From an uncultured Bacilli bacterium (GTDB lineage: Bacteria; Bacillota_I; Bacilli_A; RF39; UBA660), in the NCBI GenBank assembly GCA_947630935.1, contig CANRJL010000080.1, positions 1 through 5,257 on the forward strand: a stretch of 5,257 nt of DNA. Reading direction: 5' to 3'. The position numbers were made by a program, and so were the translations under genes. Shown here piece after piece: positions 1 through 5,114 of the stretch (position 1 is its first letter; each line of letters opens with the position of its first letter). The notes below the pieces were generated by a model that did no database searches, was not told where the DNA came from, and worked only from the letters and a program-made list of their open reading frames with translations.

Positions 1-1954
1 TCAATTAATTGCTAAATACTCAGGTGGATATGCTCAAAAAAATTATGATAATACATATTCTATTAAATGGTTTGATAATACTGTATATGATATTGAAGAT
101 TGGGAAAATTTTGTTCACGGAAATCAAAAACCTCCAATAAATGTTTTGATTCTAAGCACTGGCGATACCGAAGATAATGTAAAATATCCTGAAGAAACAC
201 CAAGTGAACCGCACGAATTAAGAATAGAAGACGATTGGAATTATATTGATAGGTATTCTATAAATAAGAACATATATAATCAAGTTTTTGGTTTTGCGTA
301 TACTCCAATTACAAAATTAAATGTTCCTTATGGACTTTTGGAATTAAGAGCTGGTCAAAAAATTAGTACAAAAGATATCGAAGGAAATGATATTGAAACT
401 TATATATCAAAGCATACTTTAGAATGGCAAGGCGGAGATTATGAAGATGTTAATTCTTGGTCATCATCAATTGAAATACCTGAATTAAAAGATACTTCAA
501 CAAATTATAGCTATGCAAATTCTGTATTAAATAAAGTATTAAGAGTTGAACGTACAACAGATAAAAATACAGGTGATATTAGAGATTTGATTCAAGAAAC
601 CACTAACAATACTGAAAAAGTAACTTCTTTTGAAATGACACTTGAAAAAATTGAACAAGAAGTATCATATTTTGATGATCAGTCACAAGCAATTGCTAAA
701 TTAACAACAGCTATAGAGGGTATTGAAGCTCAAATAGGTTCAATAACTGACACGACTGTTATTGCAAATGGTATTAATAAGATTAGTTTAGAAAATGTTT
801 TAGAAAGTGAAGTTTTATTTTTACAAATATATCCAACAAGTGAAGATTTAGGATACTTAAATGTTTCTCCTAAAACTTTTTTGAGTAATAACACAAAATT
901 AACTTCAAGAGATTTAATATTAACAAATACAACAAGTAATAATGCTGTTAAGTATACATTGCCATGTAACTTATATTACATAAGTGATGAAGTTAAAGAT
1001 GAATTAATAGTTGATTATGAAAAAGAGCAAACTTATGTTATTCATCGAGTTGGAATAAATGCAGAAACTGGTGATAAATATTCATTAGCTCAAGAAACTA
1101 CGGAATTTTTTGATTATAAAGGCATTATATTAGAAGATGGAAATTACTCGATAAAAATGCAATCATTGAATACAGCTTATATTTATATTCGATGTTTAGC
1201 GAAGAACTTATATACTTCACAGTATGCAACAAAAGTAGAATTGAATAGTTCTTTAAAATTAACAGAGGAAAGTATTATTGGAAATGTTGATAAAAAAATA
1301 ACATTAATCAATGGTGACATAGAAACTTTAAACAGTAAAATAACTCAAACTTCAGAAAAAATAAAATTAGAATTAAGTAAAAAACTCAATAATACAACTT
1401 TTGAAAGTTATAGAACACAAACAGCAACAGAGATATCTTCTAAAGTTTCTAAAGGTTCAATAATTTCAACTATAAATCAAAGTGCAGAATCAGTAAAAAT
1501 TAATGCAAATAAAATAGCATTGAGTGCAGGAAATATAATAGATATTTTAGCAAATAATACAATAAATTTATCAGCTAAAAATATAGCAATTAAATCAGAT
1601 AATTTTAATGTTGATGGTTCTTCTTTTTCGTGGAATGCCACAAATAGTTCAATGACAGCAAATGGAACTTTAAAAGCAACCAATGCTGATTTATCAGGAA
1701 AAATAACGGCTACATCTGGAAATATAGCAGGATGGGAAACAAGTAAAGATACTTTCACTAAAGGAAATTTTTATATAAATAGTAATGGATATACAAATAT
1801 ATATACTTATGCAGATATAATAATATTGCAAGAAATGCTTAAAGGAAATATAACCTATAATGATAATGATGTTAAACATTATGATTTGAATAATGATGGC
1901 AGACTTGATTCTGCTGATTTATTGGCAATGAGGCTTTTAATTTTAGGAAAATAG
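1..1954 (+). CDS. Phage tail/baseplate minor structural protein, 3' part, with C-terminal dockerin-like domain
   Basis: The reading frame is open from base 2, so the true start is upstream; the in-frame TTG at 146 lacks a good ribosome binding site and is not the start. About 650 residues are visible. In order: a region with a KHTLEWQGGDY segment (visible residues about 137-147), which I associate with clostridial phage tail proteins; a coiled-coil-like stretch (about 200-250); a likely beta-sandwich (about 254-403); a second helical, coiled-coil-like stretch (about 408-493); a repetitive INANKIAL/INLSAKNIAI segment (about 500-540) typical of tail-associated and tail-spike proteins; then ATSGNIAGW. 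The last 60 or so residues form a dockerin-like EF-hand pair. Likely role: virion tail-tip structure and host contact. The tail/baseplate assignment rests on recalled family resemblance and on the fiber, holin and amidase genes that follow. Any catalytic domain would lie upstream and cannot be judged. Confidence 0.82.
   Translation, partial: QLIAKYSGGYAQKNYDNTYSIKWFDNTVYDIEDWENFVHGNQKPPINVLILSTGDTEDNVKYPEETPSEPHELRIEDDWNYIDRYSINKNIYNQVFGFAYTPITKLNVPYGLLELRAGQKISTKDIEGNDIETYISKHTLEWQGGDYEDVNSWSSSIEIPELKDTSTNYSYANSVLNKVLRVERTTDKNTGDIRDLIQETTNNTEKVTSFEMTLEKIEQEVSYFDDQSQAIAKLTTAIEGIEAQIGSITDTTVIANGINKISLENVLESEVLFLQIYPTSEDLGYLNVSPKTFLSNNTKLTSRDLILTNTTSNNAVKYTLPCNLYYISDEVKDELIVDYEKEQTYVIHRVGINAETGDKYSLAQETTEFFDYKGIILEDGNYSIKMQSLNTAYIYIRCLAKNLYTSQYATKVELNSSLKLTEESIIGNVDKKITLINGDIETLNSKITQTSEKIKLELSKKLNNTTFESYRTQTATEISSKVSKGSIISTINQSAESVKINANKIALSAGNIIDILANNTINLSAKNIAIKSDNFNVDGSSFSWNATNSSMTANGTLKATNADLSGKITATSGNIAGWETSKDTFTKGNFYINSNGYTNIYTYADIIILQEMLKGNITYNDNDVKHYDLNNDGRLDSADLLAMRLLILGK
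1763..1951 (+). other. Dockerin-like (EF-hand pair) domain coding segment at the C-terminus of the tail protein
   Basis: Visible residues 588-650 of the tail protein. The second repeat is canonical: D-L-N-N-D-G-R-L-D-S-A-D (residues 628-639, bases 1883-1918) has Asp/Asn at calcium-loop positions 1, 3, 5, 9 and 12 and Gly at 6, followed by the helix LLAMRLLILGK, which ends the protein. The first repeat is degenerate: NSNGYTN lacks the position-1 Asp and has about three extra residues before its Asp, but its helix TYADIIILQEMLKG fits dockerin spacing. Dockerin type I modules bind cohesin domains on scaffold or cell-surface proteins. Whether this one binds a cohesin or is only a calcium-stabilised structural cap cannot be told from sequence. 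Confidence 0.75.
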
Positions 1955-1958
1955 GAGG
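1953..1958 (+). promoter_or_regulatory. Strong ribosome binding site (AGGAGG) of the 55-aa gene
   Basis: A perfect AGGAGG overlaps the tail protein's TAG stop and sits 9 nt before the ATG at 1968. Such an ideal site argues that the short downstream ORF is a real gene. Confidence 0.85.
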
Positions 1959-1967
1959 AAAGAATTT

Positions 1968-2135
1968 ATGGATAAAAAAATAAATACATTTTTATTAATA
2001 TTAATAATTATTTTGGAAATTTTTTTAATTTGTCAAAATTTACAGAAAAGAGAAGATTTAAATAATGATGGAGTAGTTAATAGCGCTGACCTTTTATATT
2101 TAAGAAAATATTTAATAGAAATGGTGAAAGAATGA
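1968..2135 (+). CDS. 55-aa membrane-anchored protein with a single dockerin-type calcium loop
   Basis: A small ORF of 55 codons plus TGA. Residues 1-6 are basic (MDKKIN), and residues 7-23 are a continuous hydrophobic helix (TFLLILIIILEIFLICQ). Residues 30-41 are a textbook dockerin/EF-hand loop, D-L-N-N-D-G-V-V-N-S-A-D, followed by the amphipathic helix LLYLRKYLIEMVKE. The basic N-terminus predicts N-in, with the calcium loop on the outer face. Only one F-hand repeat is present, where a complete dockerin has two. The LIC at the end of the helix is not a standard lipobox because Ile occupies -1. The start is fixed by the AGGAGG 9 nt upstream. The stop overlaps the next gene's start as ATGA, suggesting translational coupling. 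The function is unknown. Options include a partner of the tail dockerin, a surface decoy, or a small holin accessory; I recognise no named family. Confidence 0.8.
   Translation: MDKKINTFLLILIIILEIFLICQNLQKREDLNNDGVVNSADLLYLRKYLIEMVKE
2055..2126 (+). other. Single dockerin-like F-hand repeat coding segment
   Basis: Encodes residues 30-53 of the 55-aa protein. Calcium-coordinating positions are D30, N32, D34, N38 and D41, with G35 at the turn. The pattern DLNNDG-x-x-[DN]-SADLL is shared with the final repeat of the upstream tail protein. At DNA level the first 17 bases (gatttRaataatgatgg) differ at one base, but the Ser codons differ (tct versus agc), so any duplication is not fresh. Confidence 0.75.
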
Positions 2136-2368
2136 AAAATAAAAAAGTACAAAAGCCTTTAACAGTTGCATTAGAAGATGCAAAATTAGAGTTAATTCAA
2201 GCGATTAATGAAATATCAAATAAGAACGGTTTGTCGTTCTTTTTTTTGGAATTAATTGTTGGTGAATTATATAAAGAAATAGTTGAAAAAAAGGCTCAAG
2301 AAGCAATAGAAGCAAGGAAAAAATATAATGAAGATTTAGAAAAAAGTAGAAAAGAAGAAAAAAAATAA
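2132..2368 (+). CDS. 78-aa conserved-style phage small protein, function unknown
   Basis: This protein opens KNKKVQKPLTVALEDAKLELIQAINE, followed by a turn at NGLSFFFLE (residues 32-40) and a long charged helix (about 44-78) rich in Glu and Lys. It resembles, from memory, a group of short proteins common between tail and lysis genes of clostridial phages, which have an N-terminal helix, a short hydrophobic segment around 'gLP-f-lE' and a charged C-terminal helix containing Ala-Gln and Tyr; none has a function I can name. There is no signal peptide or clear membrane span. Its start overlaps the 55-aa gene's stop (ATGA), with only a weak GGTGA 4 nt upstream, so expression probably depends on translational coupling. 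The codons for LSFFF contain a T8 tract behind a hairpin, described separately. Confidence 0.78.
   Translation: MKNKKVQKPLTVALEDAKLELIQAINEISNKNGLSFFFLELIVGELYKEIVEKKAQEAIEARKKYNEDLEKSRKEEKK
2222..2247 (+). terminator. Terminator-like hairpin plus U-tract inside the 78-aa gene
   Basis: AAGAACG (2222-2228) pairs perfectly with CGTTCTT (2235-2241) around the loop GTTTGT, and T2240-T2247 give a run of eight U. This is the layout of a rho-independent terminator with a short, moderately stable stem of 7 bp (3 G-C). It lies wholly inside coding sequence, where ribosomes would normally melt it, so it might act as an attenuator only when translation is poor, or be a by-product of the NGLSFFF codons. 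Function unproven. Confidence 0.35.
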
Positions 2369-2375
2369 AATAGAG

Positions 2376-2381
2376 AGGAGG
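2376..2381 (+). promoter_or_regulatory. Strong Shine-Dalgarno for the fiber gene, displaced 49 nt from its ATG
   Basis: AGGAGG is extended by an upstream GAG (context agagaggagg). No usable start codon lies 5-12 nt downstream. The ATG at 2405 is followed at once by TAA, and the TTG at 2413 is 31 nt away inside a hairpin arm. The fiber ATG at 2431 is 49 nt away in linear distance but 9 nt away if the hairpin at 2385-2424 is folded. Confidence 0.7.
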
Positions 2382-2384
2382 AAT

Positions 2385-2424
2385 ATTATTTAGCAATTAT
2401 AAAAATGTAAATTTGCTAAATAAT
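2385..2424 (+). promoter_or_regulatory. Perfect 12-bp hairpin between Shine-Dalgarno and start codon of the fiber gene
   Basis: ATTATTTAGCAA (2385-2396) is the exact reverse complement of TTGCTAAATAAT (2413-2424), with a 16-nt loop (2397-2412). The stem leaves 3 nt (2382-2384) after the Shine-Dalgarno and 6 nt (2425-2430) before the ATG, so the folded mRNA presents a 9-nt spacing. RNA structures that shorten Shine-Dalgarno to start spacing are known in phage T4 (gene 25, gene 38). The same role here is inferred. There is no T-tract after the stem, so it is not a terminator. Confidence 0.65.
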
Positions 2425-2430
2425 TTAATT

Positions 2431-3129
2431 ATGGCAAAATTTAATAAAAAAAATTGGCTGAATGTTGGAGACTCAGGAGCCAATGATAATAATTCAGTAT
2501 TAAATAAAACAACCATGAATGATTTAGAAAACCGAATCGAAGCTATAACAACAACAACACGTGCTAGCGGTCAAAGCTCTGACGACGATATGAATAATTA
2601 TACAGAAAACGGAATTTATTATTTTCCGTACCAACCTAAAAATTCTCCACCAGTAGTTAATGGCTTTTTAGTAGTGATGTCATATAACAATACTGTAAAG
2701 CAACTTTTCTTTAGACATGGAACAGCTAATTCAAACGACTTTGAAACTTATGTTAGAACAAGAAATGATGCTACTACTTGGAGTGATTGGACAAAATTTT
2801 TTGTTGAAAGAACTCGAACTGGTACTGTAACTTGTAATAGTGCATTTACTAATATTAACGTTAACAAATATACTAAAGTTGGGAATTTAGTTCATATTTA
2901 TTTTAGAATTCAGGCAACTAAAGAAATTAGTGGTGGACAACCAATAATTACCCTGCCATTTAAAGCAGTTGAAAATCCTAATGATTTAAATGTTTGGATA
3001 AGTGATGGTCAATATGATATTGGAACAAAATTCTTTGCATATGTTGCCGGAAATCTTACAGCAATGCATGGAGATATAGTACCTGCAAATAAATGGATTC
3101 ATGGTAGTTTTTGGTATGTTTGTGAATAG
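2431..3129 (+). CDS. Phage tail fiber / receptor-binding protein with pyocin-knob domain
   Basis: 232 residues from the ATG at 2431. I prefer this start because the protein then begins MAKFNKKNW, an opening typical of such fibers; an in-frame TTG at 2413 would add six residues but lies in a hairpin arm far from the Shine-Dalgarno. Residues 5-40 form an attachment-like segment (KKNWLNVGDSG...MNDLENRIEAI). Residues about 55-124 match a pyocin-knob fold: NYTENGIYYF, then GFLVVMSYN, VKQLFFRHG, YVRTR and WSDWTKFF. Residues about 128-232 look like an all-beta head (TGTVTCNSAF, VHIYFRIQA, ITLPFKAV, HGSFWYV) that probably contacts the cell surface. Knob-containing fibers commonly bind surface glycans. 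The protein acts on the virion, presumably joined to the tail protein encoded upstream. The ligand cannot be predicted. Confidence 0.8.
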   Translation: MAKFNKKNWLNVGDSGANDNNSVLNKTTMNDLENRIEAITTTTRASGQSSDDDMNNYTENGIYYFPYQPKNSPPVVNGFLVVMSYNNTVKQLFFRHGTANSNDFETYVRTRNDATTWSDWTKFFVERTRTGTVTCNSAFTNINVNKYTKVGNLVHIYFRIQATKEISGGQPIITLPFKAVENPNDLNVWISDGQYDIGTKFFAYVAGNLTAMHGDIVPANKWIHGSFWYVCE

Positions 3130-3182
3130 TACAGAAAAGCAATTTTGATTATTCAATTAATTAAATAATTAATAGAAAGAAG

Positions 3183-3578
3183 ATGATTAAAATAGAAAAT
3201 ATTACATTAGGACAAATATCAATGGCATTAGGTTTTATATCTGTTTTAATTGGAAGTATTACAACCATAATTGCAATTTTAAAAAAATTTATTTTTAAAA
3301 TTTTAAAGCCTACAACAGATGAAATAAATAATCTTAATTTAACATTAAAAGAAGAAATGGCAATGTTAAAAGAAGAAGTAAATAAAAAATTAGATAGTAT
3401 TGATGAAAACCAATGTAAGAATTATATAGTACGCTCTCTAGCAGATATAGAACGAGGAGTTAAATTGGATGAGGTTGAAATAAAAAGAATGTATGATGCA
3501 TATGACCATTATTCTAATGATTTAAATGGAAATTCGTATATACATTCAAAATGGGAAAAAGTAATGGGAAGAAGGTGA
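3183..3578 (+). CDS. 131-aa phage membrane protein with coiled coil, lysis-cassette associated (XhlA/holin-like)
   Basis: One hydrophobic span at about residues 9-37 (LGQISMALGFISVLIGSITTI and on to a basic edge KKFIFK) is followed by a coiled-coil-like stretch (about 43-75: TTDEINNLNLTLKEE...KKLDSIDE) and a C-terminal helical region with CKNYIVRSLADIERG, DEVEIKRMYDAYDHY and NSYIHSKWEKV. Proteins of this plan sit directly before holins in many clostridial prophages and are usually left hypothetical or called holin-like. An XhlA-like accessory role in lysis is inferred from position and topology only. The ATG at 3183 has a weak, very close site (AGAAAG). A 53-nt gap separates it from the fiber gene and holds only an all-A/T inverted repeat. 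It ends 4 nt before the holin start, with the holin's ribosome binding site inside its last codons. Confidence 0.75.
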   Translation: MIKIENITLGQISMALGFISVLIGSITTIIAILKKFIFKILKPTTDEINNLNLTLKEEMAMLKEEVNKKLDSIDENQCKNYIVRSLADIERGVKLDEVEIKRMYDAYDHYSNDLNGNSYIHSKWEKVMGRR

Positions 3579-3582
3579 GAAA

Positions 3583-3840
3583 ATGGAGATTACTTATATT
3601 ATTATAGTTGGAATAGTGGCATATATTTTTGGTGCAATAAATAAAATATTCGTTGATGATGTTCCAAATAAATTTATTCCAATTCAAAATGTAGGAATAG
3701 GTTTAGTAAGTGGAATTATTTGTTATTTTACTAAAATAGAACCAAATTTATTACAAGCAATAGTGTTGTGTTTTATGGCAACAATGGGTGCTGGTGGAAT
3801 ATCAGATTTAATAAAAATTTTTAAGAAAGAAGGTAATTAG
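3583..3840 (+). CDS. Phage holin (holin superfamily V-like, Phage_holin_5_2/Hol44 type)
   Basis: 85 residues with three hydrophobic segments: about 3-23 (ITYIIIVGIVAYIFGAINKIF), 32-49 (IPIQNVGIGLVSGIICYF) and 56-77 (LLQAIVLCFMATMGAGGISDLI), then a short basic tail (KIFKKEGN). The signature stretch PNKFIPIQN ... CYFTKIEPNLLQAIVLC ... MGAGG-DLIK matches my memory of the Hol44-type holin family. Holins accumulate in the cytoplasmic membrane and open lesions that let the endolysin reach the wall. The amidase gene just downstream supports this. The start has AAGGTGA about 7 nt upstream, overlapping the TGA stop of the previous gene, so the two are probably co-translated. Confidence 0.87.
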   Translation: MEITYIIIVGIVAYIFGAINKIFVDDVPNKFIPIQNVGIGLVSGIICYFTKIEPNLLQAIVLCFMATMGAGGISDLIKIFKKEGN

Positions 3841-3841
3841 A

Positions 3842-3961
3842 ATGGAAGAAAATAAAAATATAGAAGTAGAAAAAATTGAACTTACTGAAGAACAAGAAAA
3901 AGAATTTTCAAATGGTAAAGGTGATGAAACAGAAGTTTTGGAGGTGGAATCTAATGAGTAA
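3842..3961 (+). CDS. 39-aa acidic hypothetical protein overlapping the endolysin start
   Basis: A short ORF starts one base after the holin stop, with AGAAGG 8 nt before the ATG, and ends TAA. The product is strongly acidic and hydrophilic (MEENKNIEVEKIELTEEQEK, then FSNGKGDETEVLEVESNE), with no hydrophobic span. Segments such as LTEEQEKEFSNGKG recall small acidic ORFs in clostridial phage lysis regions, but I know no function. Its last 8 bases overlap the amidase gene, and the amidase Shine-Dalgarno (GGAGGTGG, 3940-3947) lies in its codons for L-E-V-E. It may therefore act partly as a translational-coupling leader. Its good ribosome binding site and exact fit argue for a real gene. Confidence 0.65.
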   Translation: MEENKNIEVEKIELTEEQEKEFSNGKGDETEVLEVESNE

Positions 3962-4910
3962 TTCAAGTTTAGCAACAGTAAAAGTTCCAGCAAGCACTTC
4001 TAATTATACAAAAGGAAGAAGTGGAAGAAAGATAGAAATGATTGCTATTCATCATATGGCAGGAGTTTTAACTGCTCAACAATGTGGTAATATTTTTACA
4101 CAAGTTAATAGAGGAGCTTCTACCCATTATGGAGTTGGGAAAAATGGTGAAATAGGTCAATACGTAGATGAAAGCGATACCGCATGGGCAAATTCAAACT
4201 GGGATAGTAATTGTAAATCAGTAACTATAGAAACATCAAATTCACAAACAGGTGGTAATTGGCCTGTATCAGATGTAACATTAAAATCATTAATTAAATT
4301 AGTAGCTGATATTGCTAAAAGAAATGATATCACTTTAGTTAAAGGAAAAACCTTAGTATGGCACAGAATGTATGCAGCAACTACTTGTCCAGGCGATTAT
4401 TTGCTATCAAAAATAGATTACATTATTTCCGAAGCAAATAAAATTAATAATGGTGGTAGTGTTCCACAGCCTACACCAACCCCACAACCAAGTAGTAAAA
4501 ACGTTAATGTTACATATAGAGTTAAAACAAAAAAACATGGATGGTTATCAGAAGTTAAAAACTTAACAGATTTTGCTGGATATGAAAATAGTCCAATAAC
4601 AGATGTGGCTATTAAAGTAGATAAAGGTTCTATTAAATATCGAGTTCATATTAAAGGTGGTTCTTGGCTTCCATATGTAACAGGATATAATTTAAGTGAT
4701 ATTAAAAATGGTTATGCAGGTAATGGTTGCGAAATAGATGCGATTCAAGTTTATTACTATACACCAGATGACATAAGACCATTTAAAAAGGCTAAATACA
4801 AAGTAAATAACTATTCATTTCAACACGATACTGAAACAACTAATGGACAAGATGGATATGCTGGTGTATTTGGTGTAAGTGTTACTAAGTTCAAAATTGT
4901 AATTGAATAA
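3954..4910 (+). CDS. N-acetylmuramoyl-L-alanine amidase (phage endolysin, Amidase_2/PGRP type)
   Basis: 318 residues from the ATG at 3954, which has GGAGGTGG ending 6 nt upstream; the longer frame from the TTG at 3876 would only translate the acidic ORF out of frame. The catalytic domain (about 20-165) cleaves the amide bond between MurNAc and L-Ala. Zinc ligands by analogy with T7 lysozyme are His33 (IHHMAG), His137 (WHRMY) and Cys145 (TTCPGDY), with the same eight-residue His-to-Cys spacing. Tyr59 (STHYGVG) and Glu93 (TIETSN) are further active-site candidates. A Pro/Thr linker (about 169-182) leads to a C-terminal domain (about 183-318) with aromatic segments YRVKTKKHGW, GGSWLPYVTGY, IDAIQVYYYTP and DGYAGVFG. 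That domain probably binds the cell wall; I recall similar tails on clostridial phage amidases but no firm family name. There is no signal peptide, as expected for a holin-dependent endolysin. Confidence 0.93.
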   Translation: MSNSSLATVKVPASTSNYTKGRSGRKIEMIAIHHMAGVLTAQQCGNIFTQVNRGASTHYGVGKNGEIGQYVDESDTAWANSNWDSNCKSVTIETSNSQTGGNWPVSDVTLKSLIKLVADIAKRNDITLVKGKTLVWHRMYAATTCPGDYLLSKIDYIISEANKINNGGSVPQPTPTPQPSSKNVNVTYRVKTKKHGWLSEVKNLTDFAGYENSPITDVAIKVDKGSIKYRVHIKGGSWLPYVTGYNLSDIKNGYAGNGCEIDAIQVYYYTPDDIRPFKKAKYKVNNYSFQHDTETTNGQDGYAGVFGVSVTKFKIVIE

Positions 4911-4915
4911 AAATA

Positions 4916-4951
4916 AAGGATAACTTCATTTCGAGGTTATCCTTATTTTTT
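4916..4951 (+). terminator. Rho-independent terminator of the tail-lysis operon
   Basis: AAGGATAAC (4916-4924) pairs exactly with GTTATCCTT (4936-4944). The stem extends inward by T-G, T-A and C-G pairs to a 5-nt loop, giving about 12 bp. Six T (4946-4951) follow. It begins 6 nt after the amidase stop, so it marks the end of the late transcription unit and separates it from the Panacea gene. Confidence 0.92.
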
Positions 4952-4969
4952 ATGGAATATTTTTATAAT

Positions 4970-4997
4970 TCGACAATTATATTAACTAACATATAGT
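4970..4997 (+). promoter_or_regulatory. Possible promoter A upstream of the Panacea gene
   Basis: TCGACA (4970-4975), 16 nt, then TATAGT (4992-4997); each box has one mismatch to consensus. A start near 5004 would place GAGGTGAG (5011-5018) and the TTG at 5025 in a short leader. The -10 lies inside an imperfect palindrome. In such A/T-rich DNA, chance matches are likely. Confidence 0.35.
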
Positions 4998-5005
4998 ATA
5001 TTAGT
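4985..5005 (+). promoter_or_regulatory. Imperfect 21-bp palindrome, candidate operator
   Basis: The arms ACTAA (4985-4989) and TTAGT (5001-5005), plus the inner ATA/TAT, are symmetric about base 4995, with one mismatched pair (4990/5000) and one wobble pair (4994/4996). It covers the -10 box of possible promoter A. A second inverted repeat, TATAATT/AATTATA with a 4-nt spacer (4964-4981), covers its -35. Such paired palindromes suit repressor binding, but the A/T content makes chance symmetry common. Confidence 0.3.
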
Positions 5006-5024
5006 AAAATGAGGTGAGACTTAA

Positions 5025-5052
5025 TTGACAACTTTAAAAAAAATGTTACAAT
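5025..5052 (+). promoter_or_regulatory. Possible promoter B for the Panacea gene
   Basis: A consensus TTGACA (5025-5030), 16 nt spacer, and TACAAT (5047-5052). The transcript would start near 5059, upstream of the ATG at 5115. Its -35 TTG is the same TTG that could serve as an upstream start codon, so the two readings exclude each other on one transcript. Confidence 0.5.
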
Positions 5053-5055
5053 ATC

Positions 5056-5084
5056 TTTTCAATAAATCCAAAAAATGCTATGAT
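5056..5084 (+). promoter_or_regulatory. Possible extended -10 promoter C for the Panacea gene
   Basis: TGC immediately before TATGAT (5076-5084) forms an extended -10, with a weak TTTTCA (5056-5061) 17 nt upstream of the -10 hexamer. Transcription from about 5091 would give a leader of roughly 24 nt that carries the GAGG ribosome binding site at 5104-5107. Confidence 0.5.
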
Positions 5085-5114
5085 TTATATAGAATAGAGG
5101 AAAGAGGAATAGAG

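Noticed and set aside
1477..1758. 93-codon minus-strand open frame
   Set aside because: It lies wholly inside the tail gene on the opposite strand, has no ribosome binding site and shows no recognisable domain; it is a shadow of the real gene.
1694..1879. 61-codon minus-strand open frame under the tail gene's 3' end
   Set aside because: Low-complexity Ile/Tyr-rich translation opposite a well-supported domain; chance.
1968..2040. Lipoprotein signal in the 55-aa protein (…FLIC)
   Set aside because: Ile at -1 instead of Gly/Ala/Ser does not fit a lipobox; treated as a plain membrane anchor.
2205..2396. 63-codon minus-strand open frame opposite the 78-aa gene
   Set aside because: Phe/Leu-rich complement of a Glu/Lys-rich helix, and no start signals.
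2405..2410. ATG followed immediately by TAA in the loop of the leader hairpin, a possible minimal upstream ORF
   Set aside because: It is 23 nt from the Shine-Dalgarno, too far for normal initiation, and a start-stop pair is likely by chance in this base composition.
3156..3173. Inverted repeat ATTAATT/AATTAAT with a 4-nt loop before the 131-aa gene
   Set aside because: All A/T, weak, and no T-tract or displaced Shine-Dalgarno nearby; expected by chance in this DNA.
3876..3953. N-terminal extension of the amidase from a TTG
   Set aside because: The added residues come from the acidic ORF read out of frame and are Lys/Asn-rich without family resemblance. The ATG at 3954 has GGAGGTGG ending 6 nt upstream.
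3808..3993. 61-codon minus-strand open frame across the holin-amidase junction
   Set aside because: Opposite the acidic ORF and two gene boundaries with correct ribosome binding sites; chance.
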